Source of the DNA: Rapana venosa
Taxonomy: Eukaryota > Mollusca > Gastropoda > Neogastropoda > Muricidae
Assembly: GCA_028751875.1 (NCBI GenBank)
Contig: CM054138.1
Location: forward strand, 37,185,879 to 37,249,878
Length of the DNA stretch: 64,000 nucleotides
Reading direction: 5' to 3'
Part shown: positions 53,443 to 64,000 of the stretch, piece by piece
Numbering within the stretch: the stretch's first letter is position 1
Layout: the number at the start of each line of letters is the position of its first letter
Notes under the pieces: generated by a model
Seen by the model: the letters and a program-made list of their open reading frames with translations, nothing else
Told to the model about the DNA's origin: nothing
Database searches by the model: none
Made by a program: the position numbers and the translations under genes

Positions 53443-53993
53443 AATGGAGGCAGACGAATTGTTATTAAATGAAAATATTAAAAACAATTAAAACAGAAGA
53501 TACCCATAAAAAAAAAGAAAGATTATATCAACTCATTGGTACAGGGAACTTCAAAAAAGTATCTCGGAAAAAAAATAACTGTTGAAGAAGTTAAAACTTT
53601 TACACCTGAGAAATTGAAGATTATTATGCTAGATACCAATCAGCCTTGGAGCAAAAATGGCAAAGAGTATTGGAAAAATCTTTAATTAGTGTATACACAA
53701 AAACACTTAATCATTTCTTTAAAGTAAAGAACATTGATTATTTAACAGAAGATTTACATAATGATCCTATCGTTTCAAATAGCATTGGTTGTATATCATG
53801 TGAACTTTATTATAGATTTGGAAATCTTTTAGGACCAATTGCTGTTGCTTTAATCTCTGCTAATCATATTGACTGGAGTCCTACTCCAGATGATTTTTCT
53901 CCTAAAGAAAATGGAGAAGAAAGAAGAAACTCAGAAAATGGAGGATCAGAAACAAGAAATACAGAAGGAGAAGAAGATAGAAAAAGTAACTAA
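53443..53993 (+). CDS. Small helical Polinton-like protein, unassigned
   Basis: The first ATG after the repeat array (53,443) opens MEADELLLNENIK. Two frame changes (about 53,490 and 53,625) lead into the frame 53,646-53,993, which contains EQKWQRVLEKSLISVYTKTL and GNLLGPIAVALISANHIDW and ends in an acidic, Ser/Asn-rich tail. The last 80 bases overlap the next gene in another frame, as is common in compact viral genomes. No known domain. It may be full length if the frame breaks are sequencing errors. Confidence 0.5.
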
Positions 53994-54324
53994 AGAGAAA
54001 AATCCTGGAAGGGTTGAATCTGGAAAACGTTTAGCCGAACGTAATAGATTAAAACGTTTAGAATTAAAAAACAAAGAACACAAAGAAAAAATAATGCAAA
54101 GCAACACAAGTGGAATAACACAAGAAGAAGAACCAAAAGAAGAAGAAGAAAAACCAATAGTAAAAAATGGATATAAAACCGAAAATATATGTCTTTTACT
54201 TCTGGTCGCTGTTGTTGGTGGTGGTTTTTATTTCGGAGATAAAATAATTCAAAAATGGAAAACAAATGAAACAAAAGAAATAAAAATTGAAGTCGAGAAA
54301 CCCGACCCATTTTATATGGAGTAA
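53911..54324 (+). CDS. Charged single-pass membrane protein of the Polinton-like element
   Basis: I place the start at the ATG at 53,911 (137 codons); an in-frame ATG at 53,869 would add 14 residues. The N-terminal half is extremely Lys/Glu-rich and probably helical, with NPGRVESGKRLAERNRLKR in its middle. A Glu-rich linker precedes one hydrophobic segment, ICLLLLVAVVGGGFYFG, followed by a basic patch and an acidic tail. It would be a tail-proximal single-pass membrane protein. It overlaps the preceding frame and is followed after one base by the ATPase start, so it sits in a tight gene block. Similar short charged membrane proteins accompany capsid genes in Polinton-like elements, but the role is not established here. 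Confidence 0.6.
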   Translation: MEKKEETQKMEDQKQEIQKEKKIEKVTKEKNPGRVESGKRLAERNRLKRLELKNKEHKEKIMQSNTSGITQEEEPKEEEEKPIVKNGYKTENICLLLLVAVVGGGFYFGDKIIQKWKTNETKEIKIEVEKPDPFYME

Positions 54325-54325
54325 A

Positions 54326-54900
54326 ATGTATCCTAAAAAACCTCATTGTGCAATTATATGTGGGCACAGAAAAGTGGAAAAACTAAATTTAATTAGATCT
54401 TCTTGAAACAGAATACTTTAACAAATTACGATTACATAGTAATATTTTTGTCCTACTTTTCAACATAATAAAACTTATAATGAAAGAGAATTTATTTTTA
54501 AAGATAATGGTATATTTATTGTTAATCCAGGGAAATAAATTAAATGAATGTTAGAATATTATTATGATTTAAAGAAAGGATACGAAACACTTTTTATAAT
54601 TGGGCGATTGTTCTGCTGAAAAAGATATTGTAAAGAAAAGAACATTTATAATTTTAGGTTTAGTGGTGACTGTCAATATTCGGTATGGATTTTAACACAA
54701 AAAACAATGCATTTTTTTAAAAATTTAAGAACAGGTTAAATGGGTTGCTTTTTTTTTTTGTAAAGATAGAAAAAGTTAGATACTTTCTAAAGAAAATAAA
54801 AGAAATTAAATCTAAAGAAAAAAAATGAAGTAAAAAAAAAAAAATTTAAAATAAAATTAAAACATTCAAATTAAATTTTAAAAAAGAACAACCTACAAAT
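54326..54900 (+). pseudogene. A32/FtsK-like DNA-packaging ATPase of the Polinton-like element
   Basis: ATG at 54,326 begins one base after the preceding stop. The first residues, KKPHCAIICG, lead into the place of the Walker A loop (about 54,358-54,382), which is destroyed by indels in this consensus. DLLETEYFNK follows directly in another frame. At about 54,603-54,630 GDCSAEKDIVKKR occupies the Walker B position (hydrophobics then acidic residues followed by CS). EQVKWV and CKDRKS (54,728-54,775) fit the C-terminal strand and arginine-containing region. Known role of the family: ATP-driven packaging of DNA into virions. No continuous frame exists, and the end is estimated. Confidence 0.65.
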
Positions 54901-55189
54901 TAAAAAAATTTTATAATTTTTAAAAAAAACACCTAATCAAAAATATTCTCCCCCAAAAAAGTCGGACAAAAAACAATTGATAATAAACCAAAAAATGTTT
55001 TTTAAAGGAAATCAATTAAAAAAAAGAAGGGAAATTTTAAAAGAGATTTAATTAAAAAGCATAAATATAATCGAAAATATGTAAAAACAAATTCAAAAAC
55101 CCCCTATAAAATTTTGGAATTAAAAGATAATTAAATTTTGAGAAACCAGAACGTTTTTGAAAAAATCACAATTGGTTTCTACTAAAAAA
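54901..55189. other. AT-rich unresolved sequence between ATPase and polymerase
   Basis: Homopolymer-rich. It may include the polymerase N-terminus or a small gene. Confidence 0.4.
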
Positions 55190-58100
55190 TAGAAATTAAC
55201 TTTTTCTGATTTTTGATAATAAATAAATAAACAATAGAAAGATTAATTGAAGCAATAGAAAAGCTTTTAAGAGGTTCTGGAGGGTACGGTGAAATATTAG
55301 AACTTAAAATTGCAAACAGAAAAATAAAATCCCTATTAAAGGAAGTTTAATTTTCCTTTAAGTAAAGAATACAAAATAAAAAAGCTATAGTTAATGTTCA
55401 AAATAAAAACGAAAACAAATGTTTTATGTGGTGTGTTTTTAGCACATCTTTCCCATCAACAAAATCATCCTGAAAGAATAAAACAATCAAGAACATTGTA
55501 ACCAAATTTAATTTTAAAGATATATCCATTTCCCGTTCATTTGAAAGATTGCAAAATTTAAGAACAAAATAAAAAATTTTATGTTTAAATGTTACGTGGA
55601 AAGATTGCAATTGGTTTGATTTAGAAGAAGTGAGCGCCCAGTTTTAAAAACCATTATCAATTATGTTTAGAAAGGGGAAAAAAATGAAAAAAAAAACATT
55701 TAAGAATATCTAAAAATTTTTCCCCAAACTTTTTAATTTTGGGGTCAGAAAATTATGTTTTTTTTAAAAACATATTGATCTTTTTTTTAAAATTACTGAT
55801 CCCGATGATCCAGATCATAAAAAATTTAAAATTTTAAATTTAAAAAAAAAATTGTCTAAAATTAATTTTTAAATTTTAAAACAAAAAAAAAAGGGAAAGG
55901 GAAATTTTTTTTGTAGAAGATTTTTAAAAAGAAAAAATGTTTTTTTACAGAAAATTTGATAAACAAAAAAAAAATATGAAAACCTCGGGTAACTGATTTT
56001 TAAAACACAATAACATTCCCAAAAAACCGGGGATCAAAAAAATATTTAAAAAATATTTTTAAAAAATTTTTAAACTACCTTATTTTTAAATTTGCAGTTT
56101 TTTGAATTTTTTTTTTAATTAAGGGAACCCCGTGTTACAACAAATAAAACTTTTAAAATTTCCCCAAAAAAACATAACCCAAATAGTTTTGGATTTTAAG
56201 TTTTAGTTTCAAAGGGGAAAGCAAAAAAAACCTGAAAATCTTTTGGGGTGCAAATGCAGAAAAAAAGTTTTTAGAAGAAATGAAAAAACAAATATGATGA
56301 ATAAAAAAATTTAAAAAATCCAAAAAGATATAAATTTTTTATAGATCAAAAATAAAAAAGTTTTTAAAAAGGGAAAATATTTGTCATATTTGTGAAAAAA
56401 ACCATTTTAAAGATATGAAAAAAAAAGTAAGAGATCATAAAATATTTTAAAGGGGTAAATATAGGGGGTGCAAGCACAAAAAAAATGTAATCAAATTTTA
56501 TGGAGTTAAAATTGAAAATTAAAAACTACCAATTTTTCTTCCAAAATTTTTAAGGGATAGGTTTAAACTTATTATTAGGGCAAGCAATTACAGATAAATA
56601 TAAAAAAGTATATTTTTATAGCAGAAACAGATAAAAATTAAAAATTTTTTTACATTGGATAATAAATTTTCATTCTATGATTAATCCCAACTTTTTGCTA
56701 TTTCCCTTTCCTCATTAGCTGAGGTTTGGATTACAACGAAAATCGGGGTTTAAAAACTTTTTGATATAACTAAAAAAGTTTTATCCAATTACGGGAAAAA
56801 TATTTTAAAGGACCCAAACAAGGGAATTGGGAAAAATTTTTGTTTATCCTTATGAATATGTAATTTTTGGGTCACTTTTTGAAAAAGGGAATTTTTTACC
56901 ACCTAAGAATGTTTTTTATTCTACTTTAAAAAAAAAAGGAATAAAAATTTGGATAAATTCGAACATGCACAAAAAATGGGGAAAAAAGTTTTGTAAAAAC
57001 TTAGGAGATTACCATAATTATTATTTATTAGCAGATGTTGTTTTTTTTGCTGATGTATTTGAACCCTATAGAAAAAAACATTAAAAAACCCTTTGGATTA
57101 AAACCCACCCACATTATTTTTTTCTGCCCCGGGGAAGGACAGGGGTTGTTTTTTTTAAAAATCAGTAAAGTTAAATGGGGATTTTTTAGTGTTTAAAGAA
57201 ATGTTTAACTGTTTTAATGATGGAAAAAGAGGGGGAATAAGTTTTTCTTTTAAAACAAATATTTTTAAACTAATAAAAAAAAATTTTAGAAGTTTAAATA
57301 ATCCTAATAAACCTTCTAATTAATTATATATATAGATGCAAAAAATTTCAATAGGGAGGGGGAATGAGTCAAAAATTTTCCGTTTAAAGTTTTTAAAATG
57401 ATTCATGTCACTGATCAAGAAAGGGGAAAAAATTATTATAAATCCCTGAAATAGTTTCCAAAATAGGGGAAAATTTTGTTGAAGTTTTTTTAGATTATCC
57501 ATTTGAATTACTTTACTTCATAATGATTACCCCTTTAGCTCCTAAAAAAATTAAAAATAAAAATAAGCAAACAAAATTAATTCTAATTTAAAATAATAAA
57601 AAAAATTTAAATTTTTTTGTCATTATAGAAATTTTACAATATTATTTTAAAACACGGTTTTCAATTTAAAACCCTTTTCCCTGGAGTTATCAATTTTAGA
57701 CAAAAATGTTTTTTTAAAAAAATATATAAATTTAAATTCAAAATTTTAAGAAAACATGCTAAATCGTTTTTGAAAAAAATTATGGGAAAATTATGAATAA
57801 GGGAAAATTTTTGGTAAAAGTATAGAAAATGTTTTTTAAAAAAGGGATTTTAAGTTTTAGTTACAAAGCAAATCAAGCTCTAAAATTTGTTAAAAAACCC
57901 CTAAATATAAAGGGAAATTAAAAAAATTTAAATTTGAATCTTTTTTATGCTGTATCTATGAAAAAAAAACAAAAAAATTTAAATAAACCAATTTTTTTTG
58001 GGAGTAGTTTTGTTTTAGAATTATCAAACTTTTTAATGTAAAAAATTTTTACTAGTTTTTTTAAAAAAAAAATACCAAAAGCACATTTTATTAAAATTTC

Positions 58101-58640
58101 TATTGGGGTTTCCCTTTTTTAATAAATGTGCAAACTAAAGATTTTTTAAATAAAATATGGAAACAAATTATATTGGTATGAAAAACCCCAAAAATTTCCC
58201 CAAACGCCACCCTCTATTTTTCGATGAAAATAAACAAGTAGTTGGGAAATTTAAAGATAAATTTAAAATGGTAAGCCTTTTAAAAGGGAATATGTTGGTT
58301 TTCAAATTCAAAAATGTATAATATTGTTTGATATATGTAAAGCAAAAGGAAAAAATCTGAAATTTAAAAAACAAAACAATTATAAATAAAAAACTCAAAG
58401 AAAAATTTAAAATAAATACATTTATAAAATTTACTGGAAAAACTAGAAAATTTAAAACCTTTTTAAAGAAGTTTTAAGAACAAATCACATACCCAATACA
58501 ACTATTAAATCAACAAAACATAATTTAAAAACCCTTTAATAAAAAAAAAAAAAGCATTATGTGCAGAATGATAAAAGATTTATTTTAATACAAAAAAAAA
58601 AATCTTTCCCCCTTGGGCCCTTTAAAATGAAGGGCAATAA
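55190..58640 (+). pseudogene. Protein-primed family B DNA polymerase (Polinton/adintovirus type)
   Basis: Recognisable pieces occur in the correct order over 3.4 kb. A GSGGYGEILELKIANRK block lies at 55,272-55,322, then KAIVNVQNKNENKCFMWCV (55,381-55,436). The cleanest piece, 56,827-57,084, has YPYEYV, LPPKNVFYSTL and YHNYYLLADVVFFADVFE. The last of these is the conserved exonuclease III-type/linker motif of this polymerase group (Asp at about 57,035, and Asp in ADVFE). A GLKPTH block (57,098), NNPNKPSN (57,298-57,322) leading to the first polymerase Asp region, LDYPFEL (57,489) and PLAPKKI follow. Further blocks lie at 57,590-58,030, with HPLF-like, VVGKFKDKFK (58,240-58,268) and DKRFIL (58,570) near the C-terminus. 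The span fits the usual 1,000-1,200 residues. The enzyme replicates the element's DNA from a terminal protein. No continuous frame is present. Confidence 0.78.
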
Positions 58641-58689
58641 CTGAAGATATTACAAATGAATTATTAAATAAAATTAATTTTAATGAGGA

Positions 58690-59662
58690 ACTATCTAAAA
58701 GTTTTTCTTTAAAAAAAGCTCTTTGAGGACCAGGTTTTTTTTAAATAATAAAGGGGAGGAAATTATTTTCTAGAAATATTTTTTAATTCATATTCCTCTT
58801 TAGACCAAATTGGATTTTTTGCTCTTTTTCTATTCCTCCTTAAAACTTCCCCTGGGGGAATAAAAATTATTTTTATTTTTTTTATTGAATATGGAAATTT
58901 GTTGACTTTACCTTTTTTTTTTTATTTGATATTTTTTAATTTTTCCCTTTATTGATAGCATCTACGGGTTTTTAATCCGTTACTTTACTTTTTTCTTATT
59001 CATGACATTTATAACTTTGGAAACCCTTCAAACCCCATTTGAAATTATTTTTAAATCTGTAACCTTTTTCTCTATCTATTGTTTAAAAAAAAAGTCTTTC
59101 TGCTAAATTTTATTAAATTTTTCTACTATCGTTGTGATCTTTTGATTTCCAGGTATTCCTTTTTTAATAATACTTAAATTTTTTAAAAAACAATTGATTA
59201 ATTTTCCCTTTAAACTCTGCCCCTTTAAATCACATTAAATTTAAATTTTTGGAAAATTTTTAAAGGTCCCATTTTTATATTTTTTATTTAAAGCTAATGT
59301 ACTGATCTGTATTCTTTCTTTTAAAAATTTTTGCGTCTTTATATCTTGTTGCAAAATCTACAAATTTTTAAAAGCGTATTTTATTTTTTTTTTTTCCTAT
59401 CTTATCATGTGGGAAAAATATAGCAAATCTATTTGGATGATATCTTTAAGGAAATATGTTTTTAAAAATTTTGGGGCTTAAAAATTTTTTTTAGGAGGTA
59501 AATATTTTTTGAAAAATTTTGCTTGTTTTGAAAAACCAATTCTTTCCCTACTGTTTCACAAACCTTAGCTGTTTCCACTTAATTTTTTAATAGAGTTAAT
59601 CCTTTCCAATATCCTTTTGGAAAAATTAAAAAACCCCTTTTTTAAAAATTTTTAGCTTCCAT
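58690..59662 (-). pseudogene. Retrovirus-like (rve) integrase of the Polinton-like element
   Basis: On the minus strand the first Met is at 59,662. Blocks in order: AKVCETVGKELVFQ (about 59,520-59,570), KDIIQIDLLYF with PHDKIG (about 59,405-59,450; the Asp after QI is the first catalytic residue of the DDE core), then VDFATRYKDAK (59,330-59,375), KITTIVEKFNK (59,120-59,152; its Glu is a candidate for the third catalytic residue), KPVDAINKG (58,950-58,975), NPIWSKEEYEL (58,785-58,815) and PGPQRAFFKE (58,710-58,735). About 320 residues, the usual size for the N-terminal, core and SH3-like C-terminal parts. It ends about 50 bases from the end of the polymerase gene on the other strand (convergent). 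Frames are broken by homopolymer indels. Confidence 0.75.
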
Positions 59663-59849
59663 TTTATTTAATTTTTTTGGGCAAAAAAAAAAAAAACCCC
59701 AAAATCTTAACCAACCAATAAAAAAAAATTATTTTTTATTTTTTTTGTGATTCTGAATGTTCATAAAAAATCCCCAAAGGGTTTTGGTGGAGGCCCTAAG
59801 TTCCCTTCAAAGTAAAAATTCCCTTTACCCTTTTTCACATAAAACCAAA

Positions 59850-60237
59850 AAAATTTACTCGCTTTTTTTTCTTCCTTTTATTTTTTTAAATTTGCAAAAA
59901 TTTTATTAAAGCTAATTTTTTCGTCTAAATTTCACTCTCGCTTTTGCAAAATCTTCTAAAGTTTTAATCTGCTTTTTCTTTCTTCGTCCACTAAGTTTTG
60001 AAATAAAAAATTACAAACCAAAAAAGCTAAAGATTTACAACTGCTCCCCCAAATTTTACCATTACTCATTGGGCCATTTTTTAGCTTAGATTTTAGGTAT
60101 TTTTCCCTTCCCTTAACTAAAAAAATTTTTTTAGAAGGGGATAAAAAGCAGAAAAAACAGCAAAAATTTTTAACAGAATCTTCAACTTTATCAAAATCAC
60201 TATTTTTCTTTTTTTTAAACAAACTTTTTATTATCAT
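59850..60237 (-). CDS. Unassigned basic ORF of the Polinton-like element
   Basis: The minus-strand frame begins at 60,237 (MIIKSLFKKKKNSDFDKVED) and stays open for 93 codons. In an adjacent frame it continues with ERKKQIKTLEDFAKARVKFR to a stop near 59,900. It is strongly Lys/Arg-rich. It lies head-to-tail with the integrase. I recognise no domain. Confidence 0.4.
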
Positions 60238-63200
60238 ACTATTCCAACACTTAAACCACTTTTTACAGCTGCATGTTTAAATCGAATTTAAAAATTTTTT
60301 TTTTCGCTCTTTTTTTAAAGAAAAAAATTTTAAAAGCTCGCTTCGCTCACTACTTTTTGGGAAAAGTCCCACTAGTTTACTTAATTTTTCCCTTTTTTCA
60401 ATTTTCTTTTTGTGCATCTGAATTACGAATGTAAAAACTTTAATGGACCATCCCCCATCAGTTTTCTTTTTCTATTTGAAATGTAATTCCTTCTGAACCT
60501 TTTTTTATTCTTCTCCCACTACCATGTAAAGTTGAATAATTTTTTTGGTTCAAAAACTAACCATAAACAATTTATTTTTTTTTAAAAAAATTCAGAAAAA
60601 ACAAAACCCCGTGAAAATTTTAAATTTTTTTGGGATCCCAAATCAAACTGTAGGTTTAAATTTAATTTTTCCTCCCCCAAAAAAAGTTTTTCTGCATTCA
60701 TCAAAAAAATAAAAAGGTAAAAACTCCATTTGAAAAAATTGATTATTTTTTCCCTCTTTTACAAAAAACTAACATTTTTTTTATTTTAGGATTAAAAAAT
60801 TTTCTTCACATTTTTCCTTTTATATTTTTTTTTTGGGTTTTCGGGAAATACCCATCAATAAAAATTTTCCCTATTTTTTTAAGTTGGTGAAATTTAAAAT
60901 TTAAAATTTTCCCAAATTTCATCGTTTTTTTTTTTTTTAGAAAATTTAATTATGTTTAATTTTCTATCAAAAAATTAGTTACTTTTGATTGGAAATTGGA
61001 TCTTTTAAAAAATTTCCCCTTAAAAAGGTTGACTGCTTGAAATAATTTCATATTAAAGAAAAAATTTTCTGAAATTTTAAACTTAGCGTTGATCTTCTGC
61101 CCCGGTATTACTCTTTTAAAATTATTAAATTTTTAAAGTTCAAAATTTTTAAACTATCTTTAAAGCTATTGCCCAATATGGCATAGTGTATTTTAAAAAA
61201 ATTTAAAAATTTCTAAGGAACAAAAAATCTATTTTTATATACAGATGAACGGTTACATCTTTTTTTTCCCTTCTTTTTTATCTCCTGTTTTCCAAATTCT
61301 TATTTTTACAAAAATTTTTTCTGTTTAAAAATTTTCCTTGATATCCCAAAAATCTGATTTTTTAAATTTTCTTTTAAACCCAAAAAGATGGGTTAAAAAG
61401 GGAAAAAAATATATAAATATAAACAATGCTTAAAATTTTTTGCCCCTTAAAAATTTTAAATAAAAATTTTTTTTTAAACAATTCCCTTTTCCCAAAAATT
61501 ATTTACAAATTTTTTTCTATTGGATCGGGATCAGATTCAAGATAAATTTTTAAAAAAGCTAATTGGGCTGAACCGGGAAAAATTTAAATTTTCGGGCCCC
61601 AAGATTAGGAAATCAAAAACTTTAAAAAATTTTGTTTTTTCCATCTATTTTTTTGATGGATTTTTTTGGTTGTAATAACAGTTTGTTAATAGTTTTTTAT
61701 GCCCAAAAGGGTTCCCTAAAAATCTTCTTTTAGGTTTAAAGTTTTTCCCCCCATACGCTCCCCATTTTTTTAAGAAAAATTTTGGGTACTAAAAATATAA
61801 AATTTAAGAAGAGTTTTTTTTTTTAAAAATTTAAACACCCCCAGATCTTGGGTTGTAAAAAATAAAAAATTATTTAATATTTTAACTTTTTAATATTTTA
61901 AACTAAAATTTATTTTTTTAAAATTTTGCACGGAAAATTTTGTCCGGTAGAAAAATTAAAAAAATTTTAAAAAATGCCCTAACTGTTTAATATTTTTAAA
62001 TAATAAATTTTTTAGTACTAAATTAATTCTTTTTTTTAATTTTTTTTTTAATAAATCTATTAAATCCATTTTTTATTTTGGGATTTCCCTAGAAGAGAAT
62101 AAAATTTTTTTTGCTTGCTTCTTCCTTTCCAAATTTTTTTTCCCCTTTCTAAAAATTTTTTTTTAATAAATTTTAATATCTGATGGCCCTACATTTTAGA
62201 TTGAATGCTTTGTTTTTGTGTTTTGATTTTTTTTGAAAATCATCTGTTATTTTTTTTTAAAATTTCAATTTCCTGAAAAAATTTCCATTTCTAAAAGCGT
62301 AAATAAATTTAAATTTTGAACACTTGTTTTTTTTGAATTTTTCTAATGACTAAAGCAGGGGTTTTTTTTTTAAATTTTTTTTTTATCTTTTTTAAATAAA
62401 ATCAGACAGGGAAACTTCCCCTTCCACAAAACACTAACACCCGCTTTAAACATTCCCCCAGGGCACCAATTTCCCCTAACTATTAACCCCAATCCGTTGA
62501 AAAAGTTTTCAAAAAGTTCCAAAATAAAAGGGTTTAATGAATATTACTTAAAGTATTAAATGCCGAATTTATCTTCTTTTAAAAACGACTATAATTATTT
62601 AATTCATTTTGTAAAACTTTTTGAATTTAGTAAAATGTTGTAATCTAAAATTAAACAGGGGGCATCTTCAAATATTTGGGGGAGCTTTTTGGGTTTAACA
62701 CATTACCATTTTTCATTTTTAATAAATTTTTGTTTTCCCCCGCTTTCCCTTTTTTAAAGGAAAAAATTTTTTTGAACATAACTAAATTTTTAAAAACCAC
62801 ATTTCACCTTTTTTTATTTTTTAATTTCTTTAAAATTTTAAATTTTTAAAAACCCTTTTTTTATTTTTTATATCGGGGGAAAAATAAAAATTTAGTTTTT
62901 TCTCCACCCAAAATGAAGATCTTTCTTGGGTTTATATTATTTCCAGTAAATTTGATGGTTTTTCCCCTTCAAAAGAATTTTTTTGTTGTTTTTAAATTTA
63001 TTTAAATTTAAAAAATATAATATTTATTAACGCAAAATTAAATTTGGTTTTTTTTCCTGTGATTTTATTTTTCCCTTTCTAAATATTCTTTTCAGGTAAT
63101 CCCAAAAATTTTTTAGATTCGGTAATATATTATAATTTTAACCGCTTTTGGGAAATTTTAATGTAACTAACAAATTTCCATTTATTAAGTTCTGCTGTAA

Positions 63201-64000
63201 AAAATTAAAGGGGTTAAATTTCTATTTTTTGGGTAATGTGCCAAAAAAGGGAAAACCATCTGGTATGAATTTTAGTTTTTAAACCCCCGATTCTGATATC
63301 CCATTTTTTTTTCAAACTTTTCACTAATGTTTAATTCCCCAAATTAAAAGGAAAAAATGAAAAAATTTTTCAAATGTACATGTAAATCTCCCCGAATTTT
63401 TATTTTAAATTTCCCTTAAATATTTTAACTCATTTTAAACTGTTTTTTGTTTTTATACATTTTTAAAATATAAAAAATGAACAAATTTAAAAACCCATGC
63501 CCAAACTATTTAAAATTTGGGCCCCAAAATATCCCTACGAAAGATATAAAATTGTTATCTTCAAAAACTTTGGAAAAATGGGGGATTTTTTTTAAAATTA
63601 AAGTTTAAACCTTTCCAAAATTATTTAAAATTTCCCCAATTTAAAAAAAGATTCCCATACCTAGACAATGGAATTCTAATCCAATCCCGTTTTTTTTTCA
63701 AAATCAAAATTAAATTTTTCTATTTGTTGTGCCCACTACAGGCTGTGGAGTTTCTTATGTAAATCCCCTTTTTAAACATTAGACCCTTTAAAATAAAAAC
63801 AATTTATCCAAATTTTAGTTTTATTATCAATTTAGAAGAAATTAAACTGAATTAAAAAAGTTCCATTAAACCCCGGGGAAAAATCACATAAACCATTTAA
63901 AAATCCATAGATCTTAAAAACATTTCAAAAGGGAAAAAGTAATGAAAATTTTTTTATAACAAAAAAGGGCTTTTGACAAACTTAGTAAAATCATGGATTA
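60238..64000. other. AT-rich sequence of the Polinton-like element, unresolved
   Basis: Dense T and A runs with C and G runs of 3-5. Blocks of protein-like translation appear briefly (for example near 60,450-60,600 on the minus strand) but cannot be assigned. Capsid and protease genes, if present, would be expected here or at 51.4-53.2 kb. No terminal inverted repeat recognised. Confidence 0.45.

Larger units (their letters stand above)
50640..64000. other. Region of suspect consensus quality (homopolymer inflation)
   Basis: From about 50,640 runs of all four bases become longer and far more frequent (for example A/T runs of 20 or more at 51,230-51,360, and repeated GGGG, CCCC and AAAATTTT patterns). 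Known coding sequence on both sides of 51,235 is shifted every few codons. The change starts within the LINE, so it does not coincide with a biological boundary. It is interrupted by cleaner islands, mainly about 52,430-54,720 and 55,200-55,680. Interpretation: unpolished long-read consensus. Old mutational decay alone would not favour homopolymer lengthening of every base. Confidence 0.75.
51400..64000. mobile_element. Polinton/Maverick (adintovirus-like) element
   Basis: The segment combines, in order, unassigned plus-strand genes, a packaging-type ATPase (54,326-54,900), a protein-primed family B DNA polymerase (about 55,190-58,640), and converging on it a retrovirus-like integrase (58,690-59,662). 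PolB, rve integrase and ATPase together are the hallmark set of Polintons and adintoviruses, self-synthesising double-stranded DNA elements that may form virions. Major and minor capsid proteins and the protease were not identified, and no terminal inverted repeats are seen. The segment is much more AT-rich than the flanking molluscan DNA. The left limit is somewhere after 51,235; the right limit is beyond or near the window end. Reading frames are broken throughout, and I attribute much of this to sequence error. Confidence 0.75.

Noticed and set aside
54160..54320. Calling the membrane ORF a viral entry or fusion protein
   Set aside because: It has one short hydrophobic segment, no signal peptide and no ectodomain; nothing supports such a role.
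60334..60360. GCTCGCTTCGCTCACTAC as a palindromic origin
   Set aside because: It is not a true inverted repeat and occurs once; no further support.
51236..64000. Bacterial symbiont or mitochondrial DNA as source of the AT-rich segment
   Set aside because: PolB, rve integrase and packaging ATPase blocks in Polinton order fit better; no ribosomal, tRNA or respiratory genes are seen.

Overview
The window looks like genomic DNA of a gastropod mollusc, most likely a caenogastropod. Coding density is very low, spliceosomal structure is present, microsatellites and minisatellites are abundant, and there are tRNA-derived SINEs, RTE-like and CR1/L2-like LINEs, a DIRS-like tyrosine-recombinase retrotransposon and a Polinton-like DNA element. 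The taxon assignment is an inference from repeat style and has no diagnostic locus behind it.

Layout. 1-9.5 kb: AT-rich non-coding DNA with SINE remnants, one old antisense LINE (4.84-5.41 kb) and a 27-bp minisatellite. 10.7-14.7 kb: a decayed DIRS-like element with a gag-like ORF, RT/RNase H remnants and a tyrosine recombinase end, followed by a 450-bp inverted repeat (14.78-15.24 kb). 15.2-21.2 kb: nested repeats, a CR1/Jockey-like LINE remnant and many simple repeats. 21.27-31.65 kb: a head-to-tail duplication of about 5.2 kb; each unit holds the same SINEs, microsatellites and an already dead RTE-like LINE. 31.6-44.8 kb: a coiled-coil ORF, a tRNA/5S-like SINE, several LINE wrecks (one interrupted by a 3' fragment of the RTE-like LINE), and four large minisatellite fields with units of about 35, 5, 32 and 32 bp. 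45.1-45.5 kb: a 53-bp satellite.

The only convincing host gene part is at 47,213-48,544 on the minus strand. It is the last coding exon of a leucine-rich-repeat glycoprotein-hormone-type GPCR (TM6, TM7, helix 8 and an unusually long C-terminal tail). Its other exons should lie at higher coordinates but are not in the window.

From about 50.64 kb the sequence changes character: homopolymers of all four bases are inflated and reading frames break every few codons. The change begins inside an otherwise readable CR1/L2-like LINE and continues past that LINE's abrupt end at about 51.24 kb into a very AT-rich segment. Through the noise this segment reads as a Polinton/Maverick (adintovirus-like) element. 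On the plus strand there is an unassigned gene, a small helical protein, a single-pass membrane protein, an A32/FtsK-like packaging ATPase and a protein-primed family B DNA polymerase. Converging on the minus strand is a retrovirus-like integrase, followed by an unassigned ORF and about 3.7 kb I could not decode. Whether this element is really integrated next to the receptor gene or was joined by the assembler is the main open question of the window.
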